Shown: one piece after another, positions 8,045 through 16,750 of the stretch | How the letters are laid out: each line of letters begins with the position of its first letter | Position numbering within the stretch: position 1 is the stretch's first letter | From: a virus | Length of the DNA stretch: 64,000 nt | Direction: 5' to 3' (one strand) | Virus record (IMG/VR): IMGVR_UViG_3300021376_002797 | Location: 1-64,000 of that record | Program-made: the position numbers and the translations under genes | The notes under the pieces: model-generated | What the model was told of the DNA's origin: nothing | Databases searched by the model: none | What the model saw: only the letters and a program-made list of their open reading frames with translations

Positions 8045-9201
8045 AAAGTAGATTTGTCATATCAGAAAATGATAGACGAAGTATTTTGTCTATGTATGGT
8101 TTATTGACTGAGCAAGTAAAAAAAACAATTTCAGGTAAAGTAGTTAGATTTGGTTATTATAGTGATATAATTAGTAATACACCGGCACCTAATGTTAAAG
8201 TAGACTTATTAAAATTGGTTTCTTTGGGGGACATAGATGAATTAAGTTTAGTTGATACTCAAGAAACTGATATGTTAGGAACATTCAAATTCGAAGGATT
8301 AGACAGCTTTGAAAATTTAATTATTAGATCAAATGAAAATGATTTTTACGAAGAAAAGGAATTAAATGTCCCAAATAAAAAAGAAAACGAACAAGAAATA
8401 ACCATTCAAGTTAAGTTCAAAGAAAATAAAGAACAAAAAAATATAGACCAAACAATAAAAGAACCTTGTCATAATTATACCTCAGACAAAAAAACATTTT
8501 ACGGTAAAGCTAAATCAGAAAAATTTAATCCTAATGACGATAAATATGTTTATGATCAAATAGTAATAGATGCGAAAATAGACGCATTAAAACAATATTT
8601 TATTATTTATAATGTGTTTTTCGATATAAAGGATGAATTAATAGAAAAAATAAAAAAAGAAGACTCAATTAAATTTAAAATCGTTTGCTCAGAAAGGATT
8701 CTAAATGAAAAAAACATTTCTGTAAAATATATTACAGTCAAAATAAATAAAGAAGATTTAGATAACTTTACAAAAGAAAAACCTAAAGATGAGACACCAA
8801 AAGTCGAAAAAATAAATTTTCAAAATATTAATTTTAGAGACCTAATAAAAAAATCAAAAGATGAAAATAAATTTGCTTTTATTTTAATGACTAATTTTGG
8901 TGAGGTGGTTAGTGAAGATATTTTAAATAGACTTAATATTAATCAAGAAATGGTTAATAAAATTAATAGTGACTATATTGCGGTAAATTACATAAACGAT
9001 GAGTCAGATAAAGAAGGATATGTTTTGGCATCTAACACCTTAAATGTGTATACAATACCTTCAATTTTAGTAATAAAAGGTATAAAAGATCCTTACCCAA
9101 TATCAGGTTCATTTAGAATTATCAGTAAGAACACTGACTTTAGTGATTATTTTAATGATTTTACTAATTATTTAGAAAGAGTTAATAATTTAATCAAATA
9201 A
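8041..9201 (+). CDS. Tagged protein with carboxypeptidase-regulatory-like and thioredoxin-like regions
   Basis: 386 residues. The tag MKSRFVISENDRRSILSMYG ends in LLTE|Q. Residues ~30-110 (ISGKVVRFG, NVKVDLLKL, DMLGTFKFEGL) look like a carboxypeptidase-regulatory beta-sandwich. A charged middle follows. Residues ~270-385 (FRDLIKKSKDENKFAFILMT, IPSILVIKG) resemble a thioredoxin-like fold without a CxxC pair. Together these suggest a binding/assembly protein, but function is unknown. It is coupled to the upstream gene by a 4-nt overlap. Confidence 0.6.
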   Translation: MKSRFVISENDRRSILSMYGLLTEQVKKTISGKVVRFGYYSDIISNTPAPNVKVDLLKLVSLGDIDELSLVDTQETDMLGTFKFEGLDSFENLIIRSNENDFYEEKELNVPNKKENEQEITIQVKFKENKEQKNIDQTIKEPCHNYTSDKKTFYGKAKSEKFNPNDDKYVYDQIVIDAKIDALKQYFIIYNVFFDIKDELIEKIKKEDSIKFKIVCSERILNEKNISVKYITVKINKEDLDNFTKEKPKDETPKVEKINFQNINFRDLIKKSKDENKFAFILMTNFGEVVSEDILNRLNINQEMVNKINSDYIAVNYINDESDKEGYVLASNTLNVYTIPSILVIKGIKDPYPISGSFRIISKNTDFSDYFNDFTNYLERVNNLIK

Positions 9202-9206
9202 TACAA

Positions 9207-9214
9207 TATTTATA
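9207..9214 (+). promoter_or_regulatory. TATTTATA box
   Basis: 13 nt before the ATG at 9228. Confidence 0.55.
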
Positions 9215-9227
9215 AAAAAAAACAATT

Positions 9228-9728
9228 ATGGAAAATTTAAAACAAGAGTTAAATGAAATGAAATTTTTATTTGGTTATAAACCAGGTAAAGTTATTTCAG
9301 AACAAAATATCCCTAACATGGACGAAGATATGGATGATGTTATGTTTGCAGATCCTGATGTTATGGAACCTGAAGTTAAACCTGACACCGATAGAGATGT
9401 TGAAGAAAGACCATCAAGACCAGGAAGACCTGACAGAGATCCAAGTAGATTGCCTTACACAGATCCTGATACTCACCCACAAGGTAGAAGAAGACCATCT
9501 ATGGATCATGATGAAATTGAATACGAATTAGAAATTGATAATAGACCAAGAGATGAAGTTGAATATGAATTAGAAATAGACGACGAGCCGATGATACCTA
9601 AAATTGCCGGTATGAGAAGAACAAACAGAGATGAAGTTAGTGAGCCTTTTGTTGATGATGTTGATTCTGAATATGAAAATAGTGATTTAGCAGATTTAGT
9701 AAAAAAATATTTAAGTAAGAGAGGTTAA
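9228..9728 (+). CDS. Tagged low-complexity Asp/Pro/Arg-rich protein
   Basis: 166 residues. The tag MENLKQELNEMKFLFGYKPG ends in KVISE|Q. The rest is almost all low-complexity: RPSRPGRPDRDP, then two copies of EYELEID and a DEPMIP stretch. Probably disordered. It is followed after 1 nt by the gene at 9730, so they form an operon. A role as flexible head filler or linker is a guess. Confidence 0.65.
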   Translation: MENLKQELNEMKFLFGYKPGKVISEQNIPNMDEDMDDVMFADPDVMEPEVKPDTDRDVEERPSRPGRPDRDPSRLPYTDPDTHPQGRRRPSMDHDEIEYELEIDNRPRDEVEYELEIDDEPMIPKIAGMRRTNRDEVSEPFVDDVDSEYENSDLADLVKKYLSKRG

Positions 9729-9729
9729 T

Positions 9730-10728
9730 ATGCGAAGAAATCGATTGATTTATGAAAGACCCGTAAGTGATTACTTACCTGATGAATTTAAAAAAGGAGC
9801 AAAAGAGGCTAGTAAAAGATTGTATGACGATCCTACTAATCCAGCACCATCAAGTAATCAAGTAGGTATGTTAATGATGGGTTTACCGAGAATGGAATCA
9901 GGTAAACAACAACAATTAGTTAATCTTGCATTGGAAACATTTTATGGAATGTACCCACACATTAAAAAATTAGTGGATCAAGGTAAGATTGTTATGGATG
10001 TTCAGTTAGGTAGTGCTAATGGTAGAATGAAAACACAAACACCCGCAAGACCTTCAATCGAAAAGGCAAAAGAAACAGATCCTGACTTTGACGAAAGAAT
10101 TAAACAAAGACATTTTATTAATTCTAAAACACAAGGTAAGGCTTGGTTAGATGGTTTTGGTGCAATTAAGAAAATGAAAAGTAAAATTGAGTCCATTGAC
10201 CCAAGTCTATATCAAAATTATGATGGATTTGTAAGAGGGGCTTCAAGATTTTATTGGGAAAACACAGAAATGTTAGAAAGAATGGCAGCATCAGGTGCTG
10301 GACGTATGGCATATTGTGATGTTTATCCCGACAAATCAAAAAAAGGTGTTTGGGTTATAGAAGTTAGAGCACCTCACCTTCCATTATTAATGCATGAATT
10401 AGTTAAAGGTGCAGAATACTACGATAGTTTATTTTCATTACCTGGTCAGAAGGAAGTTGGTGATGTTTTAATGGGTATTACTGACGTACACAAACACGAA
10501 ATACAAAATATGAACTACGGTAGGTCTCTTTGGTCTAAAATCCGTTACATCTTAGAAGAATTTGTAAGCGGTTATGATAGATCTATGGAAAGTGATATTA
10601 CTTTTATGTTAGAAAGTTTAGGTCCTAAAGTATATAATAGATATATGGATGGGATTGTTAATGATAGTAAAAAAGTTATTGAGGAATTTATTGATAAATG
10701 TGAAGAATTAGTAAAAGAATTAGAATGA
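9730..10728 (+). CDS. Conserved-looking hypothetical protein
   Basis: 332 residues, no tag, soluble and mostly helical, with well-formed hydrophobic core segments. Notable stretch: HLPLLMHELVKGAEYYDSLF (residues ~218-237), which contains HELVKG. A metal site is possible but there is no HExxH motif. It sits between two tagged genes, overlapping the next by 4 nt (ATGA), so its product may belong with them. Family not recognised. Confidence 0.65.
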   Translation: MRRNRLIYERPVSDYLPDEFKKGAKEASKRLYDDPTNPAPSSNQVGMLMMGLPRMESGKQQQLVNLALETFYGMYPHIKKLVDQGKIVMDVQLGSANGRMKTQTPARPSIEKAKETDPDFDERIKQRHFINSKTQGKAWLDGFGAIKKMKSKIESIDPSLYQNYDGFVRGASRFYWENTEMLERMAASGAGRMAYCDVYPDKSKKGVWVIEVRAPHLPLLMHELVKGAEYYDSLFSLPGQKEVGDVLMGITDVHKHEIQNMNYGRSLWSKIRYILEEFVSGYDRSMESDITFMLESLGPKVYNRYMDGIVNDSKKVIEEFIDKCEELVKELE

Positions 10729-10994
10729 AAAAAAATTTAACAGAATCAGACATCAATAGAATTGTCAAAAAAATTATTAATGAAGACGTTGATAGAGAAA
10801 AAATGATGGAAATGATTGACGATGTTGTCAACAGATTGAAAGAACATGGAATGAAATACTATTACGAACTAAATAAATTAAATTCTCAATACCCTACTGA
10901 AAAATATAAAAGAATGGCACCACCAAGAAGAGGTGAAATAGAACAAAGACCTGGTTTAAAAATCTCAAGATCTGTTTTTCCTGACGAAATTTAA
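10725..10994 (+). CDS. Tagged small protein
   Basis: 89 residues. The tag MKKNLTESDINRIVKKIINE|D is a short variant of the RLTESDLxRIVRRV type. The body is helical, then basic/proline-rich (RMAPPRRGEIEQRPG). Translationally coupled to 9730. Function unknown. Confidence 0.7.
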   Translation: MKKNLTESDINRIVKKIINEDVDREKMMEMIDDVVNRLKEHGMKYYYELNKLNSQYPTEKYKRMAPPRRGEIEQRPGLKISRSVFPDEI

Positions 10995-11010
10995 TATTTT
11001 TACATTATAA

Positions 11011-11018
11011 TATTTATT
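11011..11018 (+). promoter_or_regulatory. TATTTATT box, leaderless spacing
   Basis: 4 nt before the ATG at 11023. Confidence 0.5.
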
Positions 11019-11022
11019 ATTA

Positions 11023-11673
11023 ATGGAACCAACACAAGTTAAACAACTTTTTATTGCTCTATTTGGAAAAAAAATAGAAATTTACGGACTTTTTGTTGAA
11101 TTAATTTATGTTACTAAGTCTTTTTCTGATAATATGTATGATTTTGACTTTGAAATAAAAAATCCGAACGACGTTTCTTATTATGTTGGATCGATTGATT
11201 GGGAAATACAACAATTAATTGATGAATTTACTAAATATGTTGACGTTAGAGCTATATCTGCGTCGTTTTTAACAACAGGTCAAGGTGATTTATACTTTAA
11301 TAGAGAAAAAACTGAAGAAATTGAGAACGCATTTAAGAAAGTTAATACAATAAAGTTCACAACAGGTAGTCGTACTATTGGTTATAACCGTTATGAATTA
11401 AAAATTAAGTCAGTTGGTTTTAAAAAAGGGTATGAATACGAACAAATATGGTTAGATAATATTGTTGAACCCATAAGAGCCACTAAAAATGGTAAACCTT
11501 GTGATATTGACGAAGCAATTTTACAATTTTATGAAGAATATTTACCTCAACAAGAAACTTATTGGCAATCTGAATACCTCTATCAACATTTAGACCAAGT
11601 TTTATCATCAATTCCATCTATTGGTAACAACGATATACTTTTGGAATACTCAACAGATCTATTTCGTGAGTGA
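11023..11673 (+). CDS. Hypothetical protein
   Basis: 216 residues, untagged, alpha/beta with a segment IKFTTGSRTIGYNRYELKIK. It overlaps the 3' end of the convergent uvrC-like gene by 15 nt. No family recognised. Confidence 0.65.
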   Translation: MEPTQVKQLFIALFGKKIEIYGLFVELIYVTKSFSDNMYDFDFEIKNPNDVSYYVGSIDWEIQQLIDEFTKYVDVRAISASFLTTGQGDLYFNREKTEEIENAFKKVNTIKFTTGSRTIGYNRYELKIKSVGFKKGYEYEQIWLDNIVEPIRATKNGKPCDIDEAILQFYEEYLPQQETYWQSEYLYQHLDQVLSSIPSIGNNDILLEYSTDLFRE

Positions 11674-12972
11674 TTTACTACGTTTTTTACGGTGAAAAGT
11701 AATAACAAACCTGTGAACCTCATCTTGAATGGTTGCAAGCAGGTTAAAAAACTTAGAATTTTCAAATTTTACAATATTTCCGTCAGTAAAATGTAAAATA
11801 TCTGACTTGTGAGACGAATTTTTACTAATTGATACTAAATCTACCCTATTCAGTATAGAAAGTTCGTCAAAAACCCTCTTTGCTACCCCTAATTGTCCTT
11901 TACCACCATCAATAATAACCATATCAGGTAGTTTTTTCTTCTCAGATAGTAATCTTCGGAACCTGCGACGTAAAACTTCATCAAAAGAAGCGTAATCATC
12001 GGGACCTTCTACTGTTTTTATGTTAAATTTACGGTATTCAGAGGTATTTTTCTTACCATTTGTGTATCTAACAAGAGCAGATACCTGACAATCACCCCCT
12101 GTGTGTGAATTATCATACATTTCTATGTCAATAGGAGTGTTTTTTAACCCATAAGTGGTCTTAAACTCGTCTGCAAGTAGTAAATAACCACTAATTCTTG
12201 TGGTTTCTACACATTTTTCATACTTAGTAAGAGCATCTAACCTAAATTTGATGTCATTTGCCTTCTCAAACTCCAAATTCTTACTGTATTTTCCCATCAA
12301 ACGTGATAATTTACCCCTATATTGGTCAATATTAAAGGAAATTACCTGTTTTAGGTCAGTAATTGTTGAATTGTATACAAATTTATTGATATTATTAACA
12401 CATGGTGCGTCACATCTACCCATATGATACTCTAAACAAGTGGAAAACTTACTATTTTCAACATTTTCAGGTGTAATATCATAGGAACATGACCGTAAAT
12501 TAAATATATCATGTAATAATTCGTATAATTCATAGCAAATATTACTACTTGACACACAAATTAGTGGATCTGAGTCCAAATTGGCGTCATTTTTTACTTC
12601 TAAACGTGGAAAAACGTCATTTGATAAGGTTAAATACCATTTTTTTGACCGATCGTCCTTTAATTTGATGTTAAATTTAGGTTTATAGGTCTTAATTAGG
12701 TCATTTTCTAAAATAATGGCTCCATTTTCGTCTAAAGTAGTCAAAAAATCAACATCTGAGACGGTTTCTACCAATATTTTGGTCTTAGTTTGGTGATTTT
12801 TGTTAGAAAAGTACGATTTTACCCTATTTGGTAGGTATTTTGCCTTACCGATATAGATAATTTGACCTTTTTTGTCTTTAAAAAGGTAACAACCACTAGA
12901 TTTTGGGATATTCTTGAGTTTTTCTTCTAACATTTTAGCTAAAATACGCATTTTTATTGTGAAAACCAGCAT
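11659..12972 (-). CDS. uvrC: UvrC-like nuclease, truncated form
   Basis: 437 residues from ATG 12972; in-frame ATGs at 12951 and 12933 give starts closer to the usual UvrC N-terminus (MLEEKLKNIPKSSGCYLF). An N-terminal GIY-YIG nuclease domain (GCYLF...IIYIGKAKYLPNRVKSYF) is followed by a Cys-containing linker (CLEYHMGRCDAPC). A UVR-like helix pair (MGKYSKNLEFEKANDIKFRL) comes next, then the RNase H-like domain (IEMYDNSHTGGDCQVSALV, DMVIIDGGKGQLGVA). It ends soon after DEVHRFVITFHR, so the C-terminal HhH2 DNA-binding domain of cellular UvrC (~600 residues) is missing. Role: nucleotide excision repair incision or phage DNA processing. Confidence 0.9.
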   Translation of the reverse strand: MLVFTIKMRILAKMLEEKLKNIPKSSGCYLFKDKKGQIIYIGKAKYLPNRVKSYFSNKNHQTKTKILVETVSDVDFLTTLDENGAIILENDLIKTYKPKFNIKLKDDRSKKWYLTLSNDVFPRLEVKNDANLDSDPLICVSSSNICYELYELLHDIFNLRSCSYDITPENVENSKFSTCLEYHMGRCDAPCVNNINKFVYNSTITDLKQVISFNIDQYRGKLSRLMGKYSKNLEFEKANDIKFRLDALTKYEKCVETTRISGYLLLADEFKTTYGLKNTPIDIEMYDNSHTGGDCQVSALVRYTNGKKNTSEYRKFNIKTVEGPDDYASFDEVLRRRFRRLLSEKKKLPDMVIIDGGKGQLGVAKRVFDELSILNRVDLVSISKNSSHKSDILHFTDGNIVKFENSKFFNLLATIQDEVHRFVITFHRKKRSKSLTK

Positions 12973-12979
12973 TTTTGAC

Positions 12980-12987
12980 TATTTATT
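12980..12987 (+). promoter_or_regulatory. TATTTATT box, leaderless spacing
   Basis: 3 nt before the ATG at 12991. Confidence 0.5.
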
Positions 12988-12990
12988 TGT

Positions 12991-13539
12991 ATGAAAATAC
13001 TAATTACTGAGTCACAATACCAAAAATTGGTCGAAAATATCGAAATAATTGACGATATTTTGGATAAATTAGGTAAAATTGGGTATGAAAACCTCGAAAA
13101 TAGTGAAAAAATGACACTAAATAGGTACTCAGAATGGTTAAATTCGGGTAAAAAAGGTGAATTTATGGCTGAAATTACCCCCAAATACCCCAATTTTGAG
13201 GCTAAAATAGGTGAAAAATTTACAACAAATATGAGTGATGATAGTGAATTAACCTTTACCTACGATTACTCAGATATCTCAAAACATGAAAATATACATC
13301 ATGGTACTGTTGAATGGCATGGAGAAGAATGGATAGGATTAATAGCAACTGATAAAGATGATAAAATAGTTGAAATTGATTTTGTTATAGATCAAGATTT
13401 TTATTTAGGTGGCGAAGTTGATAGTTTTAGTGAGTATGACGACAGTAATGAAAAAAGACTACAAGACGAAATAGGAAAAGATTATAAAAGATTGGAATAT
13501 TTCTTCCAAGAAGAGGTGGTACCTTATTTAACTGATTAA
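12991..13539 (+). CDS. Tagged-type hypothetical protein
   Basis: 182 residues. The start MKILITESQYQKLVENIE resembles the tag of the gene at 1103, though no clear (I/L)xE-Q site follows. The middle is basic (WLNSGKKGEF). The C-terminal half is acidic with HHGTVEWHGEEWIGLI. It overlaps the end of the convergent PAP2 gene by 12 nt. Unknown function. Confidence 0.65.
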   Translation: MKILITESQYQKLVENIEIIDDILDKLGKIGYENLENSEKMTLNRYSEWLNSGKKGEFMAEITPKYPNFEAKIGEKFTTNMSDDSELTFTYDYSDISKHENIHHGTVEWHGEEWIGLIATDKDDKIVEIDFVIDQDFYLGGEVDSFSEYDDSNEKRLQDEIGKDYKRLEYFFQEEVVPYLTD

Positions 13540-14136
13540 TTTTTCTTTTTTTAAGTAATCAAATAAAGATTTAGCCAATTTTTCACCAAATTTTATGTCG
13601 CTTGGGTAATGAGCCTTTGCCATTTGTCTTGAATATACTATATCATCTTTGATTTTTTTCAATTCGGTTTTTAATTTAGGGTATTTGTAAGATAAAACTA
13701 AATATATTAGATTAGATTGAGTTGAATGTCCTGACGGGTATGCAAAACCTTCCATAGATTTTAAAATGGGGTCTGCCAATTTTGGATCAACCCTAAATGG
13801 TCTAGGTCTTTTATATAAGTTTTTTAATTGTAATATTATATATCTTACATCATTAACTAATTTATTTATTAATTTAGTTTCATTTATGTTTTTTTCTTCT
13901 AAAAAGTCTATAAAGTTTTGTGAAATATTATCTTTTTCTTGTACAAATTTTTTTTTAAGATCTATTTGTTTTAAGTATTGGATTTCTCTTTTTGTTTCTT
14001 GACTATTTTCAGATGATGGTGGATTTTCTTTAAATGGAGTCAAATTAAAATCTTTGAAAATATTATTTCTATGAACCTCAATTTCTTTAATGTTCATAAG
14101 TTTTTTCATTCTCAATATTTCTTCATTCAATAACAT
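13528..14136 (-). CDS. Tagged PAP2-type acid phosphatase
   Basis: 202 residues. All three PAP2 signature motifs are present: KRPRP (109-113), PSGHS (134-138), and SR-x5-H-x3-D (S169, R170, H176, D180), so the active site looks complete. There are no obvious membrane helices, which fits a soluble class A-like phosphatase. The N-terminus MLLNEEILRMKKLMNIKE|I is a member of the tag family. A TATTTATA box lies 3 nt from its ATG on this strand, like the other tagged genes. Substrate unknown: phosphomonoesters or lipid/undecaprenyl pyrophosphate are the family's usual ones. A head-carried phosphatase is inferred. Confidence 0.82.
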   Translation of the reverse strand: MLLNEEILRMKKLMNIKEIEVHRNNIFKDFNLTPFKENPPSSENSQETKREIQYLKQIDLKKKFVQEKDNISQNFIDFLEEKNINETKLINKLVNDVRYIILQLKNLYKRPRPFRVDPKLADPILKSMEGFAYPSGHSTQSNLIYLVLSYKYPKLKTELKKIKDDIVYSRQMAKAHYPSDIKFGEKLAKSLFDYLKKEKLIS

Positions 14137-14147
14137 ATTTATAAATA
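14136..14147. promoter_or_regulatory. Palindromic divergent late-type promoter
   Basis: TATTTATA on the plus strand (14136-14143) overlaps TATTTATA on the minus strand (14140-14147), inside a palindrome ATATTTATAAATAT. It can serve both the PAP2 gene (3-nt gap) and the gene at 14165. A further TATTTAC at 14154-14160 is 4 nt from the latter ATG. Confidence 0.5.
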
Positions 14148-14164
14148 TAAAAGTATTTACTATT

Positions 14165-14590
14165 ATGATAACAAAAAAAGATTTTTTAAACAGAGGTCTA
14201 TTATTAAGCGAACAAAAAAATACAAAAGGTGATTATGTTGAAATGATATCATTATTACTTCATTCTAGAACTCAGGCACACACATTACACTTACAAACTG
14301 AGTCTTACCCAGAACATAAAGCATTGAACGAATATTATGACGGTATTGTTGACATCATAGATGGTTTGGTTGAATCTTACCAAGGTAAATACGGAATTAT
14401 AAAGGGATATAAGTCCTATGCTTTAGTTGAATATAAATCAACAGATACAACTATTAAATATTTAAACGATTTGTGTGGTAAAGTTGAAAAGTTAAGAGAT
14501 TGTTGTAAAGATTCGTACATTCAAAATCAGATAGATACGGTATGTGAGTTAATTAACTCAACCTTATATAAACTAAGGTTTTTGAAATAA
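14165..14590 (+). CDS. Tagged DUF5856-like (ferritin/Dps-fold) protein
   Basis: 141 residues from ATG 14165; the frame is open further upstream to 14090 but that part overlaps the divergent gene. The tag MITKKDFLNRGLLLSE|Q is followed by a four-helix body: YVEMISLLLHSRTQAHTLHL, ALNEYYDGIVDIIDGLVES. This resembles the DUF5856 family, whose members look like Dps/ferritins. The metal ligands are not complete enough to claim ferroxidase activity. The tag implies it enters the head. Confidence 0.6.
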   Translation: MITKKDFLNRGLLLSEQKNTKGDYVEMISLLLHSRTQAHTLHLQTESYPEHKALNEYYDGIVDIIDGLVESYQGKYGIIKGYKSYALVEYKSTDTTIKYLNDLCGKVEKLRDCCKDSYIQNQIDTVCELINSTLYKLRFLK

Positions 14591-14751
14591 AAAAATTGGG
14601 ATAAATCCAAACGTCGGACCTATTAAATAGATTAACATAAAAGACAAAAAACAAACAAACTATTAAGTGAAAATCTTAATTTGTTTTCCCATAAACTAAT
14701 ATTGTTTTCATATTCTAAAATCTGAGAGTTTTTTATTTTGTCGTAATTCAT
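14573..14751 (-). pseudogene. Small two-helix membrane protein, apparently frameshifted
   Basis: ATG 14751 opens MNYDKIKNSQILEYENN followed by a hydrophobic helix (LRFSLNSLFVFCLLC) and stops at 14632. In the -1 frame a second hydrophobic stretch, MLIYLIGPTFGFIPIFLF, runs from 14638 to 14573. Joined, they give a ~60-residue protein with two membrane helices. A host-type -7 element (TATATTTG, 14766-14773 on the minus strand) lies 14 nt upstream. It may be a frameshifted gene, a programmed shift, or two coupled ORFs. Confidence 0.35.
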
Positions 14752-14781
14752 AATTTATATTTTTACAAATATAATAAAAAA

Positions 14782-16050
14782 TCAATAATTACCGGAATAT
14801 TGCTCAAAGAATTTTTTTGGTATATTGTCGTGATTATAAGTTTTATTATCACCAATTCTTTCAGAAAGACCAAACTCTTCCATTTTTTTTAACGCCTTCA
14901 TCATATTAGGGTAGTAGGACCAATTAGAGTGATTTGACATCATTTTTACATTTGCGGGTAATGATGTTCTTGCATATGATGTTGATGGGTCAATCAACCC
15001 TACAAATTCATAACCTGAATTTATTTCATTCCAAGTTTTTTCACCTCCCTTTGAAAAACCACTAACAGACCTAATACTGTAACCGTCACCCAATTCCTTT
15101 TTTAGTTTTTCTTTTAATGTTGAAACGCCATTTTCCCAATCCGAATAAATTATATTTTTATTACTGAGATATGAATCTCCTTGTACTTTCATAAAATTGG
15201 CACCATAAGATGTGGATGGGGTACCTCCCCAAACTATATTAAATTTTTCAGAACTAGGATCACCCAATTGAATAATGTAAGTTGATTTAGTTATTGTTTT
15301 ACCCTCACTTGTTATATTTTCTTTTTTGGGATCAACAATTTTAGATTTAACACCTAAATCAACGTTGTAATAAAGACAATCCTTAGATTCTATTGGGTTT
15401 TTTGGTGATAAATTTCTACATCCAACATGTATATGATCATAATGATCCGAGTCACTTTTCCATAAAACTTGACACTTAAAACCGTTATATTTGAAATACG
15501 GATAATTACCTACATTTTTTTCCCAAGAAAGATAATCAGGATCCGTATCACTCAACCAACCCAAATTTAATAACGCCTGTTTGATCTTTAAAAATTGTTC
15601 ATCCCCTTTACTTCCACTAACAGGTAAATCAGCGGCATATTGATAAGGTAGTCCACACCAATGGTTGGATATATTGCCGCTAGCGCTTAATTTTGTTGAT
15701 CTTTTTTGTGATCCTGGTGTTAAATCAGAAAGTTTTGCAATTTTCAAAACAAGTGGTAATGACCCATCCCAAGTACCGTTGGTTCCTCCAGGACATATAA
15801 CATTACCATCAATACAAGTTGGGTAAACCCCCGTCGGCCAACCGTAACTTTCTATATCAACATCTGAGAAATCAGAATAACTCTCACTTTCACCTTGACT
15901 AAGGACATCAGTTACAGTCATATCGTCACCAATCACTGCAGAGACGTAATACTCGCCAGCAGTTTTACCTTGTAAATCCACCATGTCTTTGAACTTACCA
16001 CCTTGTTCGGTGATTTGTTTTTTCAAAATATCTAAAAGATTTAAATGCAT
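14782..16050 (-). CDS. Tagged M15-like peptidase fused to a serine-hydrolase-like domain
   Basis: 422 residues. The tag MHLNLLDILKKQITE|Q is followed by a linker. The M15-like domain (residues ~70-215) shares TYPTCI/VYPTCI, GGTNGTWDGSLP, KLSASGNISNHWCGLPYQY, AADL and DHYDHIHVGC with the gene at 2116. The SxH...D...HxH pattern fits a zinc peptidase acting on peptidoglycan. The C-terminal half is different: SVSGFSKGGEKTW carries a GxSxG-type nucleophile elbow, followed by GLIDPSTSY and a late His (TYNHDN), as in alpha/beta hydrolases. It is on the opposite strand from most tagged genes yet keeps the late-type box. Confidence 0.68.
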   Translation of the reverse strand: MHLNLLDILKKQITEQGGKFKDMVDLQGKTAGEYYVSAVIGDDMTVTDVLSQGESESYSDFSDVDIESYGWPTGVYPTCIDGNVICPGGTNGTWDGSLPLVLKIAKLSDLTPGSQKRSTKLSASGNISNHWCGLPYQYAADLPVSGSKGDEQFLKIKQALLNLGWLSDTDPDYLSWEKNVGNYPYFKYNGFKCQVLWKSDSDHYDHIHVGCRNLSPKNPIESKDCLYYNVDLGVKSKIVDPKKENITSEGKTITKSTYIIQLGDPSSEKFNIVWGGTPSTSYGANFMKVQGDSYLSNKNIIYSDWENGVSTLKEKLKKELGDGYSIRSVSGFSKGGEKTWNEINSGYEFVGLIDPSTSYARTSLPANVKMMSNHSNWSYYPNMMKALKKMEEFGLSERIGDNKTYNHDNIPKKFFEQYSGNY

Positions 16051-16054
16051 AATA

Positions 16055-16062
16055 TATAAATA
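16055..16062 (-). promoter_or_regulatory. TATTTATA box, leaderless spacing
   Basis: Minus-strand box 4 nt upstream of the ATG at 16050. Confidence 0.5.
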
Positions 16063-16140
16063 AATATATAATATAGTGATTAACCTGTCTATAATGTTAA
16101 AGTTTTTCGGTAATTAGACAACAGTTTAAAAAATAATATA

Positions 16141-16148
16141 TATTTATA
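16141..16148 (+). promoter_or_regulatory. TATTTATA box
   Basis: 37 nt before the ATG at 16186, one of the few with a longer leader. Confidence 0.5.
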
Positions 16149-16185
16149 TATAAAAATAAAAATAAAAAAATAATAAAATTTAAAA

Positions 16186-16701
16186 ATGGCGACAAGGAAA
16201 GTTATATTAACCGAAAGAGAATTAACTTCTCTTATTGAAAGAATTATCAAAGAAACTGAAGAAATGGATTCTCATAGAGCAACTAAAAAAGACATGGTTC
16301 AAACTTTAGGTGCATTCTTTTCAAAATACAAAAATAAATTACGAGCAGATAAAGAAGATATTATGATCGCCGCCGATGAATTTGAATATGAAGAAATGAG
16401 CGAGGGTTATTTACACGAAGGTGACGAAGATGAAGATGAGGATATTGACAGTAGAAAATCTTCATTTAAATATAAAATGATGCAATTAGGTGGATTTACA
16501 ACAGCGGCTTTAGGATTTCTTGGGTTCATTGGAAGAACGATGGGTTGGTCTGAATTTGAGACAACCACTAAAATAAATCAATTTGTTGAGCAATTTGGCA
16601 CAGGAAATTATGCAGGACCAATTACTGTTGCTATGATTGTTGCTGGTTTAGGTATTGCTTTTAGAGGTATGGCTAGCAGATGGCACGAAAAAAATACATA
16701 A
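16186..16701 (+). CDS. Tagged protein with two membrane segments
   Basis: 171 residues. The tag MATRKVILTERELTSLIER ends in IIKE|T. A charged middle (residues ~35-95, EGDEDEDEDID) follows, then two hydrophobic segments: FTTAALGFLGFIGRTMG (~105-121) and ITVAMIVAGLGIAFRGM (~146-162). A tagged membrane protein could help cross the host membrane at infection, but that is inference. Ends at a terminator. Confidence 0.7.
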   Translation: MATRKVILTERELTSLIERIIKETEEMDSHRATKKDMVQTLGAFFSKYKNKLRADKEDIMIAADEFEYEEMSEGYLHEGDEDEDEDIDSRKSSFKYKMMQLGGFTTAALGFLGFIGRTMGWSEFETTTKINQFVEQFGTGNYAGPITVAMIVAGLGIAFRGMASRWHEKNT

Positions 16702-16721
16702 AAAAATATATTTTATAATTT

Positions 16722-16750
16722 AAAACCCATCATACAGATGGGTTTTTTGT
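16722..16750. terminator. Bidirectional terminator
   Basis: Stem ACCCATC/GATGGGT (16725-16731, 16737-16743), loop ATACA, T-run to the right and A-run to the left; between convergent genes ending at 16701 and 16730. Confidence 0.82.
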
